From NCBI RefSeq assembly GCF_011386835.1, contig NC_088809.1, positions 1,240,001 to 1,304,000 on the forward strand: DNA of 64,000 nt, read 5' to 3'. Under the pieces are notes generated by a model that ran no database searches, was not told the DNA's origin, and was given only the letters and a program-made list of their open reading frames with translations. The position numbers and the translations under genes were made by a program. Shown here in pieces: positions 49,620 to 61,500 of the stretch. Origin of the DNA: Chrysemys picta bellii (taxonomy: Eukaryota > Chordata > Testudines > Emydidae). Each line of letters begins with the position of its first letter. Within the stretch, counting starts at the first letter, position 1.

Positions 49620-51600
49620 AAAACATTCCAAAATATGCAGATGTAGCCAGGGTTCACCAAACAACCTTAACCTGGCCACTGTAACACCACCCTAAGAACA
49701 ACTGAAAACTGTGATCCCTTATCCATCCATTATACAGGTTTATTTCAAAAGGGACCACAAAAATGGTCCTCTTAATTAACCTGTGTGATGGATGGATAAA
49801 AAGTGTATCAGCATTTTTGATTAGTCTCTGGGTGCTGCTACAGGACCAGAATTAAGGGTGCTTGTGTAACTGTGGATTTTCCACTTTTAATTATTTTTAT
49901 ATTTGCTTTTTTTTGTACGGTGTAACCTTGACTTGAAATTTCTAAGCTAACATATGTTTATACAAGATATTCTTACTTTTTTGTTTTGTCTGAAATGATA
50001 AATTCTTTCAACTTTCCCCTCTGGTTAATGAAATATTGTGTTTCGGAACAGAGTAGTTATCGCTTCCCGGCTCTTTGAGCTCTGGTCAAGTGAAAAATTC
50101 TATTAGTTTCAGAATTACTCACTTAGGCTTTGGTAGTATTTGGGAACAGTAAAGTTCTGGCACAATTGGTGAACATCGCCAAACCTCAAACATCCAGTAA
50201 ACTTCATAAGGTTAGACTTCAGTTCAGTACGTTTCATGAAAATGAGAGAGATGCTAAACTGTATGAATCTGTGAACTTGGTTCAATGAGGTGGGTGTGGG
50301 AAGCAAAACCAGATTAAGACAATCTATGCCCTTAGGCCCACCAACATGGGGCTCCCCTGGGCCCTGACCCTACCCCTTCACTCCCAGAGAGACAGTGGTG
50401 TGCACTCCCATGACTTCAGGAGTGGCGGCAGGCCCCCCTCTACCTTGGAAGCAGCATGGCAGCAGAGGAGTACCCTTTCCCTCCCAGAGACAGCTGTGGT
50501 GGCAGAGGGATTCCCAGTACTTCTCCCAGCAACTGGGGTGTATCAGCTTGTGTGTGGGGCTGGGCCTGCTACATTCTTCTCTTCCCACTACAAACAAAGT
50601 CTGTTGGGGATGGGGTTGGCGAGCCCCTCTCCCCAAGCAGTGAGTCTTGGAAATAACATCCTGCTGAGATGGATGGGGGAAATGCACACCTGTCAGAGCT
50701 GTGGCTTCAGGCTGCCTGCAGACTCTGGCAGAAATCCCTCCTTCTCTGACACTCAGGTCAGGTTTTCAAATTCTCTTTGCAACCATGACAGCTAAAAATA
50801 TACTTTTTAAAAATGAAAGCTGAGTTTCTGATGTGGTCACATAACTCCCATTGATTGGGCCCTAGCCTTGGGTCTATAGTGCCTATGTTTTAATCTATCC
50901 CTTGTGAGGAGTAATTGTGTTCAACTGTGTTCAACATATTAAACAATTAACTACCTTTCTGTGGAGTACAGAGTGAGTGAGCAGACTGCTGCCCCCATTA
51001 GTGTAATGGAAAGTCCTGCAGCTACCTTTTCAAACACCTTTTAAAAACAGATTTAGAAGAAAAGCACAAGATTCTGGATGCAGTTTGTTGCAGAGGTAGT
51101 TGTGATGCATTTTGGGAAAGTTGCACCTGCAGTACATGAAAAACCTGCGGTGAAAACTCCGCTCTCTCCAACTAGGAAAGTGTCCTCTCAGCAGGGATCT
51201 GATGTTTTAATAACTCCCAGCCTCTGTTACAGTACAGAGGGAGCATGGCCGGGGTGAGAAAGAGACTGATTGCTTTTGTTTCCACTGGTTATTAGGACAC
51301 AGTAATTACTCAGTGCCCAGACCTGCATATGGAAAGCACTTACTGACAAACAGCCAATAATTTCTTTTTTTTTTTCCTAATTATCAATGTATGTTTCTAC
51401 AACAGTAAACTTTAAAAATAATAATAAAAAACAAATTCCAGAAGGGAGTTCTCATTGTAGATGCAACTCACTTCTGCAGCAAGAAGTGAGTTTTATGGAA
51501 GCCATCTATCTATTTGGTAAGGCTTTTAGGAAGAACTGGGAGTATAGGGTTTTGGGATGAATAAGTTATACTGATCAACTCAAATGAGAGAATTATTGAT
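49618..51600. other. Intergenic, mostly unassigned
   Basis: 50300-50340 (accagattaagacaatctat) looks like one end of a hAT element of the CCGGATTAAG type, but no matching end was found. The frames at 50346-50795 on both strands are GC-driven. No gene is supported. Confidence 0.35.
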
Positions 51601-51827
51601 AGGTGCAATAAGTAATGAAATAGTATTTTCTAATGCTTTGCCTAGTCTACTTTTAAAAGGCCCAAGCAACAGGACCCCCACCAGTTCCCTTAAGGATTAT
51701 CCCACACAGGTCAATAATTTTCGTTATTCCTATTTATATTCCCAGATGCCATTCTAAATAATTCTCCTCTCTCACTGGAGTTTACTCCCTTCATATTCTC
51801 ACAGGGCATTTATCATGTCCCTTCTTA

Positions 51828-52090
51828 GGATTTGTCTACACGATGGTGAGAATGTGCACTGCAAGCAGTGATTTCTAAAGCGCACTAAGGGTCTTGCACA
51901 TTAACTGGTCCGTGTAGCCCCTGGTGATTCATCCTAAATGTTCCCTAGTGCGATTTAATTTATGTTAAAGTGCACTAGGAACATTTAGGGCACATTATGG
52001 TCTACATGAACCAATTAATGCACAACACATTAGTGCGCTTTAGAAATCATAACCCATTAGTGTGCATTAACCCATTGTTTAGACAAGTCC
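51828..52090. mobile_element. Harbinger-like palindromic MITE
   Basis: The termini GGATTTGTCTACAC and GTTTAGACAAGTCC are inverted repeats with few mismatches, flanked by TTA at 51825-51827 and 52091-52093. A 3-bp TTA duplication is usual for PIF/Harbinger. The interior is foldback (gatttctaaagcgcactaag versus tagtgcgctttagaaatcat). It is 263 bp. Confidence 0.8.
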
Positions 52091-52254
52091 TTAGTCACTG
52101 CCTAGACAACCTGCATGTATTTAGCTCCTTCGAATCTTTACTCATATAGCAGTTCCTCCAGCCTTCTAGTCATTTTAATTGCTCTTCACTGAACTTTCTC
52201 AAATTTGCTAATGTCTTTCTGGCATTGAGGTGTCCAAAGTTCAGTGCAATGTTC

Positions 52255-52768
52255 GTAAGAACATAAGAACAGCCATACTGAGTCAGACCAATGGTCCATC
52301 TAACCCAGAGGTCCCCAAACTGTAGGGTGCACCCCTTAGGGGGCGCAGAACATTCAGAGGAGCGCGGCAGCCTTGGCCTGCAGCCACTGCCCCCTTACCT
52401 CATCCACATCTCCCACCCTAGAGCCACGGTCCCGCTCCCGGCTCAGGGGACGTGACCCTGAAAAGTTTGGGTACCACTGATGTAACCCAGTATCCTGTCT
52501 TCTGACAGTGGCCAATGCCAGATACTTCAGAGGGAATGAACAGAACAGGCAATCATCTAGTGATCCATCCCCTGTCGTCCACTACCAGCTTCTTGCAAAC
52601 AGAGGCTATGGATACTCAGAGCATGAGGTTGCATTCCTGACCATCTTAGCTAATAGCCATTGATGGACCTGTACTCCAGGAATTTATCTAGTTCTTTTTT
52701 GAACTTGTCATAGTTTTTGCCTTCACAACATCCCCTGGCAACGAGTTCCACAGGTTGACTGTGCGTTC
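52255..52768 (-). mobile_element. Younger CR1 3' fragment nested in the older CR1
   Basis: Antisense CR1 from gtaagaacataagaacagcc to aggttgactgtgcgtt, the same subfamily as 47857. It lies inside the older CR1 and is itself split by a hAT at 52306-52479. Confidence 0.9.
52306..52479. mobile_element. hAT-type element nested in the younger CR1
   Basis: The termini CAGAGGTCCCCAAACT and AGTTTGGGTACCACTG are inverted repeats. The flanks atctaacc (52298-52305) and atgtaacc (52480-52487) form an 8-bp duplication with one mismatch. It is 174 bp. Confidence 0.9.
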
Positions 52769-53274
52769 CAGGTGTGGTCTCACCAAAATTACATAGATAG
52801 GGTCTCCCTGCTCTGACTCAATGCCCAAATCTACACTGCCCTATGGCATTGGAAATTCGTGGCTAACCTGCTGTAATTACCCTTAGGTTTCTGTCCGCAT
52901 TACTACTGTCCAGGTTTCTTCCTCCTGTTTGAGATTATTTTTCTAAAATTAATCTTGTTTTGTTATTGCCCCACCATAATCATGTGTCTAAGTTCCTTCC
53001 TAATGTTTACCTCTAGTGTTATCTGTGCATATCATTAATAATTTGTTTACCCCTCTCCCAAATCACTAATGAAGCTATTAAATGAGACTGGGCTGAACCC
53101 CAAACCCTGAAGCACCCCACTAAACTACACCCTTCTTTGATAAATTACCATTTGTCATGACGCTTTGTTTATGTTCACTCTGTTAGTTATCAATTCACAT
53201 GCCAGGCTCAAATCTAAGCCTATATGTAGTGATCCTCTAGCTGGATCTGCTCAAGCAGACTTCTGGAGCTATGT

Positions 53275-53730
53275 GGAACCCCAGTGACTTCAACTACCTG
53301 CATATAAACGGGTCAAATGGCACAAGGATTACATCAGCAATTTCTTGATACCTTAAGTAATTGCTTTTTGGAACAACTAATGCATGAGGAGATGCTATTC
53401 TCAACTTAGTCTTAAATAATATACACAAGTGATTTCAACAAGTACCTATAGTTTCTAGCTACTAACTAACAGTGGCCCCAGTAAAATTAAGTTCAGCACC
53501 CTCAGGGGATGAATCATACCAAAAACTAGCAGTGACATTAAACTTTAAAAACAGGAGGTTGTTTTTTTTTTTTTTAAATGAAGACTTGTCAAAATGGTCT
53601 AAAGTGAGGAAAATAAAATCCTTAGAGACAGCGTGAAAGCTACTTAAGTGTACTATAACTGAGTCCCAGAAGCAATAGATACCTCTAAACAGAAAAGGAA
53701 GCAGGAAGGCAATGAGAAACTGGCATGGTT
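53275..53730 (+). mobile_element. CR1 LINE internal fragment, sense
   Basis: A translated DFNYLHINGSNG-like segment, then ttttggaacaactaatgcat and gatgctattctcaacttagt, corresponds to the endonuclease/linker region seen at 320-520 of the first CR1. It is heavily decayed. Confidence 0.6.
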
Positions 53731-53850
53731 AAATGGCAAGTTAGGTTTGTGCAAACATATACACATAATTCTACATATTGACATCTGAAAATATGCCTCT
53801 TCCAATGTTTTATTAAAAATAGAGAGAACTTTAGTAAGATGGATGTCATA

Positions 53851-54031
53851 CAGGGTGACCAGATAGCAAGTTTGAAAAATCTGGACAATTTTTTCCCCAG
53901 GGAGGATGTGGGGGAAAGAGGTGACGGGGGGATATAGTTGGCAATATAAGATAAAGGGGGAAGAGGCGACAGGGGGATAGAGTTGGCAATATAAGATAAA
54001 GCCCCTAATATCAAGACGTCTGGTCTCCCTA
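53851..54031. mobile_element. hAT-type element with an internal tandem duplication
   Basis: The start CAGGGTGACCAGATAG and end ACGTCTGGTCTCCCTA are imperfect inverted repeats. The segment ttggcaatataagataaag occurs twice (53938 and 53983 regions), giving a duplicated unit of about 45 bp. The flanks atgtcata and aagtcatg form a poor duplication, so the element looks old. Confidence 0.7.
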
Positions 54032-54250
54032 AAGTCATGGGGCAACAGGTTCCACAACTCAGGGCCCACCACAGCAAAGTACAATCATCAGCCAACCTGA
54101 GACACTATCATTTACAATTCAGTAATGTCCGAGTATAGATTTGTCAGGACAGGAGGACTCGAGAAGGAGGTCTTTCATATAGCCTGGCCCTGCTCTCTTC
54201 AAAGTTTTAAAAAGCTCTGATTCTTGTTGATACTGTCTCTATTTCTGAAG
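54032..54250 (-). mobile_element. LINE C-terminal fragment
   Basis: Minus-strand translation near 54090-54000 reads FAVVGPELWNLLPHDFRET, matching the LINE ending motif AGPRLWNSLPxxLR. The remaining part, 54110-54250, is a decayed 3' region. Confidence 0.55.
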
Positions 54251-54431
54251 GTCTCCTATATAGTGATGCACTACTAGGAAGAGACATAGACATGGGAGGC
54301 TTTGGTACCAAAATTAGGGTTGCCTCTGAAATGCTAGGAATTTGAGATTGATGAGTGGAAAATATGTCACTCTAAATATCCAGTTGGAAAAGTGGAAATC
54401 TAAAATTCCATGGCCCTTCTGAACACTTGCC

Positions 54432-54495
54432 TATAAAAGGCCGCTGGAAAATATCCCAGATAGTTGTCTCTTTACTGAGAGGTATCAGTGTGAGT
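54432..54495 (+). promoter_or_regulatory. TATA-like box with downstream donor-like site
   Basis: TATAAAAG at 54432-54439 is followed about 50 bp later by cagt|gtgagt (GT at 54490). If used, a short exon from about 54462 to 54489 could splice to FOXN1 at 58427. This is only a sequence match and could be chance. Confidence 0.2.
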
Positions 54496-54499
54496 TGGA

Positions 54500-55885
54500 G
54501 AGGAAAAAGATGATTTAGTGCTTTGGAGAGGGGGGAGAAGAAAGAAGCACATCACAAAAGCTGGTGTCAAGCTAGGATCAGTACGCTCCTTAAGGCAAGC
54601 TGCATGAAGAATGAATTACGAATTGGGGAACATCCAAACACACCTTCCTCTCATGAAAGCTGATCTCAGCCCCAAGGGATACAGAAGGCATTTACAGTAG
54701 CACCCAGCATTCAGCACATCTCTGAGTGCTCAGACGGCCCGGTGCCGAGCTCTGGTGAAGTGTGTCGCCGGCAGAGTGTCCTCCAATATCCAGGAAAGAC
54801 ACAAAAACAAGGATTGTTTCAACTATGGCCTGGTGCCAGTGGCTTCAGTCATGCAGAGCTAATAGATCAGCTGCTGCTGCCCAGCTTACCCAAACACTCA
54901 GCTGAGGTTACCGTTTCTCGCTTTATTTTATTTATATTTTTAAAGATAATTATCTTATCATGGGAGCCTGGGACTGTCATGCAACATTTACAAAAGCAGA
55001 AATAACATGGGATTTGGAGAAATGATTTTAGCTACTCCTAAGGGAATAAGATACGTTTTTTAAAATCAAAGGGTCATTGTTTTCCGTGACAAGTTAGCTC
55101 TACCTCTAGGGAGTTCATATCCTTCTGAGTCCCCTCCCTTCCAAGAGCAGCTGGGTCATGTTTATTATACTATACAGTCAAGCCTGCTTATTGTCAGCTT
55201 GCACTGAATACAATTTTTTCTCTCTTAAATGGGATTTTCCAATAAATGGAAAGCCAAACCAACTAGGTAGAAGATTTTTTTCCTCAATCCTTTATGGATA
55301 AGGAATAATGTCTGTCCCCTCATTACCCATTTTCAAAAATCATAGAAATAACCTTAGAACAAAGAAAAACTACATCAAAGGCATTAATGGTGCACTGATT
55401 TTATAGTTTGCATTTAGTGTACCCTCGAATCTGTTCATACGTAGAACCAGTAGTTAATGAAAAACTCGTTTGTTCTGAGTGCTTCAGCCAACATATAGGA
55501 TTGTTTGAGACAGGAGCAGTGTTTTACAATTGACAATATATAGAAAAATGTTTGACAGTTGTTATTTAACCGGCATATAAGTATGATGTTCATACAAAAT
55601 AGTTTAATTTAGTGCTGAGAATATACTTTCAAATTAATAGGATATTCCATTAACTACATTTTCTTAAGTGGGCTTGATCATGTTCTGAAAATCTGATTTT
55701 AATACAAGTCCTTAAAGGCAATTAACCTGACTAATCTCTAGCACACAAAAACAAGTGAGGGAATGGGGAAAGCACGTGATCGGCACACACACATATTTTC
55801 TTGACATGCAGCAGGGAGGGAAGATGCTTTGTGTATATTTTTGGTGGGCGTTCCAAATGCAAGGCAGATAAGGAGACAAAGGCTA
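54500..55885. other. Intergenic, nothing assigned
   Basis: No gene or named repeat. A GC-richer spot lies at 54730-54790. Confidence 0.4.
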
Positions 55886-55888
55886 TGT

Positions 55889-56296
55889 GCTAGGGGTGTG
55901 ATTCCCAGCTCGCGTAGACTTACTCATGCAAGCTCTCATTGAGCGCTAAAAGTATTAGTATACTCAGGGTAGCATGGGCAGTGGCAAGAGGCAGCACAGA
56001 CTAGCTATGCCAAGTACGTGCCCGTAGAATTCGGGCAGGTTTGTACTTGGCACAGTGATAGCTCAGTGGTTTGAGCATTGGCCTGCTAAACCCAGGGTTG
56101 TGAGTTCAATCCTTGAGGGGGCCACGTAGGGATCTGGGGCAAAATCAGTACAGGTCCTGCTAGTGAAGGCAGGGGGCTGGACTCGATGACCTTTCAGGGT
56201 CCCTTCCAGTTCTATGAGATAGATATATCTCCATATATGAACTCAGTGACAGCTAGCACGAATATGTCTTTGTGAGCTGGGAATCACACCCCTAGC
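55889..56296. mobile_element. Palindromic MITE split by a SINE
   Basis: The outer ends gctaggggtgtgattcccag and ctgggaatcacacccctagc are perfect 20-bp inverted repeats. The arms continue inward (gctcgcgtagacttactcat versus gaatatgtctttgtgagct). The Cry-type SINE at 56055-56238 sits near the centre and has removed or separated part of the right arm. Confidence 0.88.
56055..56238 (+). mobile_element. Cry-type (tortoise Pol III) tRNA-derived SINE
   Basis: The A-box TAGCTCAGTGG (56059-56069) and B-box GAGTTCAATCC (56102-56112) lie in a tRNA-like head (gtttgagcattggcctgcta). The body has ggggctggactcgatgacct-type sequence and ends ttctatgagatagatatatc. This SINE is known from cryptodiran turtles, which is the main basis for the organism call. 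It is a SINE, not a tRNA gene. Confidence 0.92.
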
Positions 56297-58426
56297 GCAA
56301 CTGGTTTGACAGTGTATTGTTACTAGGGTTGCTTCTAGTTCAATACTCAATAAGACACTTCCCTGCTCAGGGGAGACTGATTCTAATCTTAAGATGACAG
56401 GCAGGCTGTTCCTTTCATGCCAATCTCCAGGAGATAGCAAAACAAAATCCACAGGCTAAGGCTGGTAAAATTTGGCTGCAATTAAGGACATTATATTGGA
56501 AAGATCAAACAGTTCGTTTTCCTTATTCACAGTGTACTAACTCCCCATATAATCCAAATGTATTCATTACCATTTTCAGAATGGCAACCCAATGGCTTTC
56601 AAATAACTAGACCCTGAATGTCCTGGTTCAGGCAGGACCTTTCCTGACCCATGGCAGGAACTCGATTGTAACGCCTCTGAACACAGGACCTATGGCAGAC
56701 AGAAAAAGAAGCTGAGGTTTGGATGTTATTTACTAGTGACCCTCAGACAAAGTTCTTCTCTGACTTGCTCACTTTAGTTACATCTCATCAAATTGACTTC
56801 TTGGAATCAAGTTACTTCTTATCCTGTATCAGTCTTACTGAGAGAGTCTGTCAAATGCTTCTTAAACACAGTATCACCAGGCCTTTAGTGTAGCTGGACC
56901 AATGCTTCTAATCAGATTCAGAATTTTTGGTCCACAAAATGAGGTAATTGGTCAAAATTCAAGTTTACAGCCCGGGTCAGCCACCAAGTGAGAAATGAAT
57001 ATTGAGAACAGGGCTATCAGTGCTGAACATCTACAAATATATCTGATATGTCCAAGTTGTCAGCATTTCCCACCTGCTCCTTTCATCACAGATGTCAATA
57101 ATTAGAAGCTCCCTCCCTGTCAACCTCCCGATAAGTTGCTCAGAGAGGATCCTGGGCCCAAGACATTTCTGAACTTTAGCTAACATCACTTGTTCCTGAT
57201 CTAGTAGAGATCTCACACCAGATTTCCATTCCCCAGGGTGTTTTATTCCCTTGGTCAGTGCACATTGCAGCCGACCTACTCATCATGACATAGATTTTGT
57301 TCTTTGAACTATAAAGGCAAAAGAAAAGGTTCACATATTAAAATTATATATTGTTTTTAACCAAACCTAATAAACCCTGCAGTTATTTACCTAACGGCCA
57401 TTTAAACATGTAGCAAAACTCCACTGATTAACTCTTTATGTAAAGACAGGATTTTAAATTTGTACATCTGGAATCCAACTTCCGTAGTTCCAACACAGCT
57501 CAGACATGACAGGCTCTCTCTGTAGGACAGCACGTTCAGCACAAGGTCATCTGTGATATATAGGCTAAGCCATCACTATTACTGCCTAAGAGACTCTTAG
57601 GGAGGTCACAAAGAGCAAGACCCAGGAGAGCCCATAGCACATAACAAGACATTAGAAGATGAAACTTGCTTCTCTTCACACAAAGCAATAGTATCAGAAA
57701 TGTCCCAGTTCAAAGGTTAGGGGCAGAGAGGAAGATGTGAGTGATGACACTACATAGCATTAAGTGATGCTGGATCCTTACACATCTCAGCTACATGTAA
57801 TGATGTAAGGCAGAAGTCAAAAGGTCATGTGCCTTTAACCAACAAAAAAGTGGAAGTGGAAGTATATGACCCCTCCCAATCTAAGCAGTGAAGAGATAAA
57901 CCTTCCCTTTAAATTGCCCTTCCCAGAATAGTATGGGTTCATCTGCATAAGAGCCTCTCAACAAAGCAGTGTTATTATCCTCAGATAACACCCCCCAAGC
58001 AGTGTAGTTTCATCAGTACAAGCATAATCCTCCATGGAAGAGCAGTGCACTCCACAGTAAGCCAGCGTGGCTATCACACCTCTCATCAGAGCACTGTAGA
58101 TACACCTGTATAACACTTCTCCCTATGCAGAAAGTAATGGGAAAATGCCTGTGTGCTGGTAATTCTGTAGAGTTTTGAGTGGACAGGGTGACTAGACTGG
58201 ATATCTGCAGTCGGAATCTTCCCCAGAGAATCAGATGATTTATTTCACAATTCCAATTTTAGAAATAGTCACAATCTGAGGGAGAGGAACATTGGTCAGG
58301 CAGGTATGCAAATGGTGAAGCCCAAGAGCTTTGTTTGTGACAAGAAAGGCTGTCTGTTTACAGTGGACAGCTTTTTAAAAGCAGATATACACTGATATTC
58401 ATTGCGGTTTGGTTCCATTACAACAG
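56297..58426. other. Upstream of or in the first intron of FOXN1, nothing assigned
   Basis: About 2.1 kb immediately 5' of the first FOXN1 coding exon. I see no TATA box, CpG cluster or repeat that I can support. It is expected to be intronic if the leader exon lies farther upstream. Confidence 0.4.
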
Positions 58427-58575
58427 GATTTCTACCTGGCTGGGACTTGGTAATGGTTTCATTGCTTGAAGATCAACCTAATATTAAGTTCTCTTCTTCT
58501 GACACTCTGGAGAGTGACCAACAAGACAACCTCATGCAGACACAAGGGGACCCAAGCTCCCCAGCTCAGCAAACT
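58427..58575 (+). CDS. FOXN1: FOXN1 first coding exon (coding part starts 58453)
   Basis: The likely acceptor is ttccattacaacag before 58427, though its pyrimidine tract is weak. ATG at 58453-58455 begins MVSLLEDQPNIKFSSSDTLE and continues to SPAQQT. The donor is gtgagt at 58576. The coding part is 41 codons, phase 0. Bases 58427-58452 would be 5' UTR. Confidence 0.88.
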
Positions 58576-61500
58576 GTGAGTAAGACATGCAATCTTTTTT
58601 CTCCTTTCCAACAAGGACAAGCCCAGCTACAGTGCTTAGCAGTTGGTATACTGGGATTCAGATTTGTCCATCGAAAGAAATAACACAAGAATAAATTCAG
58701 AAATCTTTATGGTAACAGAAGGTACCAAGAATGCTGGATTGGTGTACAAGAGCCAACATTTACATTGTATTTCTGAAGTGTCAAAAGCTTGCCCATGGTG
58801 CTGAATTGTGAGCCCTCTGGTAACTCTTCTACTGGATTCTCAGTACTCAGGTACAAAAACAGGCAACTTACCTCTCATAGGAATCATAGTTCTTTTACAA
58901 CTAGGGGTGGTTTTGAAATTATTTTTATACTGTTTCTTTACTGAACCATAGAAATTGGAGAGTCAAAGGATAAACCCATCTTGTCCATCCCCTGCCAATG
59001 GAGGATATCACCAAGTGCTTGCTTCAGACTTGGTTGTGACTTTAAGTCATGAAATGAAAGAAATTCTCTGACTGTTACTGCTCACATATTCAACCTGTCA
59101 GCTTGCTAAAAAAAGAATGCTGTAATGTTATAGCTCATGATTTTGGCATGTCTATGTCCACCACCTGGTTTGGTACGTTGCATTCAACTACAGTGAAAGC
59201 AAATATCATGATTCCAGCATGAAAATTCCAGGTGGTGGATTAACAGTATAGTTGTCCAAACAGCTTGGCACCTCTATGATTTTATAATACTTCTTGGTGA
59301 AACAAAAATGGCCTACCTGCAGACATGTTTCGCTTGATTGAAGAATGAAAAGGGAAGGACAGTTATAAAAGAATATTACAATTGGTTTTCATTCATACAT
59401 CAAGCCAAAAATGGCCCGGAGTTGGATTTGCTTTTTGGATGAGTCCCTGAATGAACAGAATTTCTCTGTGAAAACCAGATTAGGACTGACTGCTGATGTT
59501 TAGTTGCAAGAAATGCTCAAATTGGCATCACACATCACGATACATCAGCTTCCCCTTAACATCTCACTACAGTAGCTTACTGAACTAAATGAATACCTTT
59601 GATTGTCACAGCAGCAATGGGTGTAGTGCGCCTAATCCATTCAAATTGGACGTGTATTTAGAAAAATTAAAAACTAGGACTCTTGACAAACAAGTTCTTA
59701 TGTAGATTAGTGATCACTGAAACATTACCATTTTTTTATGACATGCTGCAAGTTCTTCAAGGTCCCTCTCTCTCTGCAGGGAACACTGTATTTTCATGCA
59801 GATTTCCCTGAAGGATCTTTCTGAATCTTCAAGTCCTTCCCTGAATATGCTTCTGTAGCCCAGTGTTCACTGTATATTGAAAGTATCAGCTCTTGGAGTT
59901 CAATAGTCTTTAAATGTATGTAAATTTTGCCTTGCAGGATAATCCCAGTTTCAGTTGCCAGTCATATGATCCAGACAGCAGGACAGAAAGAAAGAGTTCA
60001 GAATCTTCTCACAGCCCAAGCCCCTCTTCTCCAACCCAGGATCAAATCCATGGGAGATTTCCTGCCAACCAAGGAATTCACTCTGGCAAGTGCAAATTTA
60101 AAGTCTCTCCCAATGCTGAGAAATTCAGAAGGTATAGCTATGAGGAAAGCACTGCAGGAAACTATGGCAGGTTCCTCAAGAGCAACAGGAACCCCTTCCA
60201 TCCTTATAAGAGGGAGTTCAGTGAAGATGTCTTCCAAGAAACTCATCCAGCCCTCACATTGGATAATAATTCCTTCAAAAATGCAAGAAGCATTGAGGGT
60301 TTTGAAGATCTACCAGGATCTACTGGCACCGGCGAGTCAGAGTCCTTTCCCACACATATTCAGAACATTTCCACAGAACCAACATGGTGCAACAATCTCC
60401 AATACAACCTCACAGGCCAAGATCAGAGTTCCCAAGTCATGGTGAGTTACCATACTACAGAGGGCTATCATCAGGGTCCTCAACTACTTTTGGAAATAAT
60501 TCCTGTTATCCATGGCATAATGGTACCAAGAATTAGTCTTTCAAGGTTGCTGGCGAGAGTTCATAACTGTTATGAACTCTCGCCAGAGTTCATATCTACT
60601 ACTTTTGTTGCAGTTCCCCATGCAACTCCCTTTCCTCAATTAAAGTTAATTCTCAGAAGTCCATAGAAATAATTTCCCTATAAACCCAATATGTGGACCT
60701 GAAATATTCAACTTTCCTGACAACTAAGATTCAGGTAGACCTAACTGAGTGGTGGCTCCCATTTAGTTGGCATGCTAACATGGCAAATTGTACTGCTATA
60801 TGGCATTCAGAAGGCATGTTCACAAATCGTAATGTTTCATTCCAATACTATAGGCAGCAATAAACGAGCTTCAGGACAATCTAAGATCATATTACTATAA
60901 GGAGGTTTGGGCTCTTTATATTTCATGCATGTTTTACCTGCTTTGAGATTGATAAAAGAGTAAATATAAGGAAAGGTATAAAGTCTGTAAACTCCTTTAA
61001 ATTGCAACTCTTTGAAATCCATTATTTCAATTAAGAGCAGGTTTCCTATCTACATTTCTTCCATTGTTCATCAGAAAAAGAAAGTTTTAAGGCAGAACCC
61101 TAGTGACAATGAAAAGACGGTTACCTACCTTTTGTAACTGTTCTTCGCGATGTGTTGCTTATGTCCATTCCAATACGTGTGTGCGCGCCACATGCATGAT
61201 CGTCGGAAGGTTTTACCCATCTGGTGGGCTGTGGAGCTCTCTGGAGTGGTGCCTTTGTGACAGTGTATATAGGTCCCTGCCCACCCGCTGCCTGCTCAGT
61301 TCCTTCTTACTGCCACTGACAGTCATTGGAGCAACTGGTCTCTTGCTTTGCCAGTGTTTCTTAGCGTTTTTCCGTGTATATAGTTATTATTTTTCACTAG
61401 ATCGTTAGTCAGTTTTATTAGTTAGTACGTTTAAGTTGGGGGGTTTCCCCCCGATATTTTCCCCATCACCAGGGCATGCCGTGGCCCCAAGGGTTCAAGC

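Larger units (their letters stand above)
51610..53270 (-). mobile_element. Old CR1 LINE, interrupted twice
   Basis: Antisense CR1 sequence appears in three blocks: about 51610-51827, 52094-52254 and 52769-53270. The block junctions read caatgttc and then, after a younger CR1, caggtgtggtctcacc, which join to the continuous phrase normal for this LINE. The inserted pieces are a MITE (51828-52090) and a younger CR1 (52255-52768). Confidence 0.8.

Noticed and set aside
56055..56130. A tRNA gene
   Set aside because: The A and B boxes belong to the head of a tRNA-derived SINE. The body and 3' tail are those of the SINE, and I see no intact cloverleaf.
59914..60666. A single-exon gene of 250 codons
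   Set aside because: The in-frame acceptor at 59938 and donor at 60442, together with homology, show it is one FOXN1 exon plus read-through.
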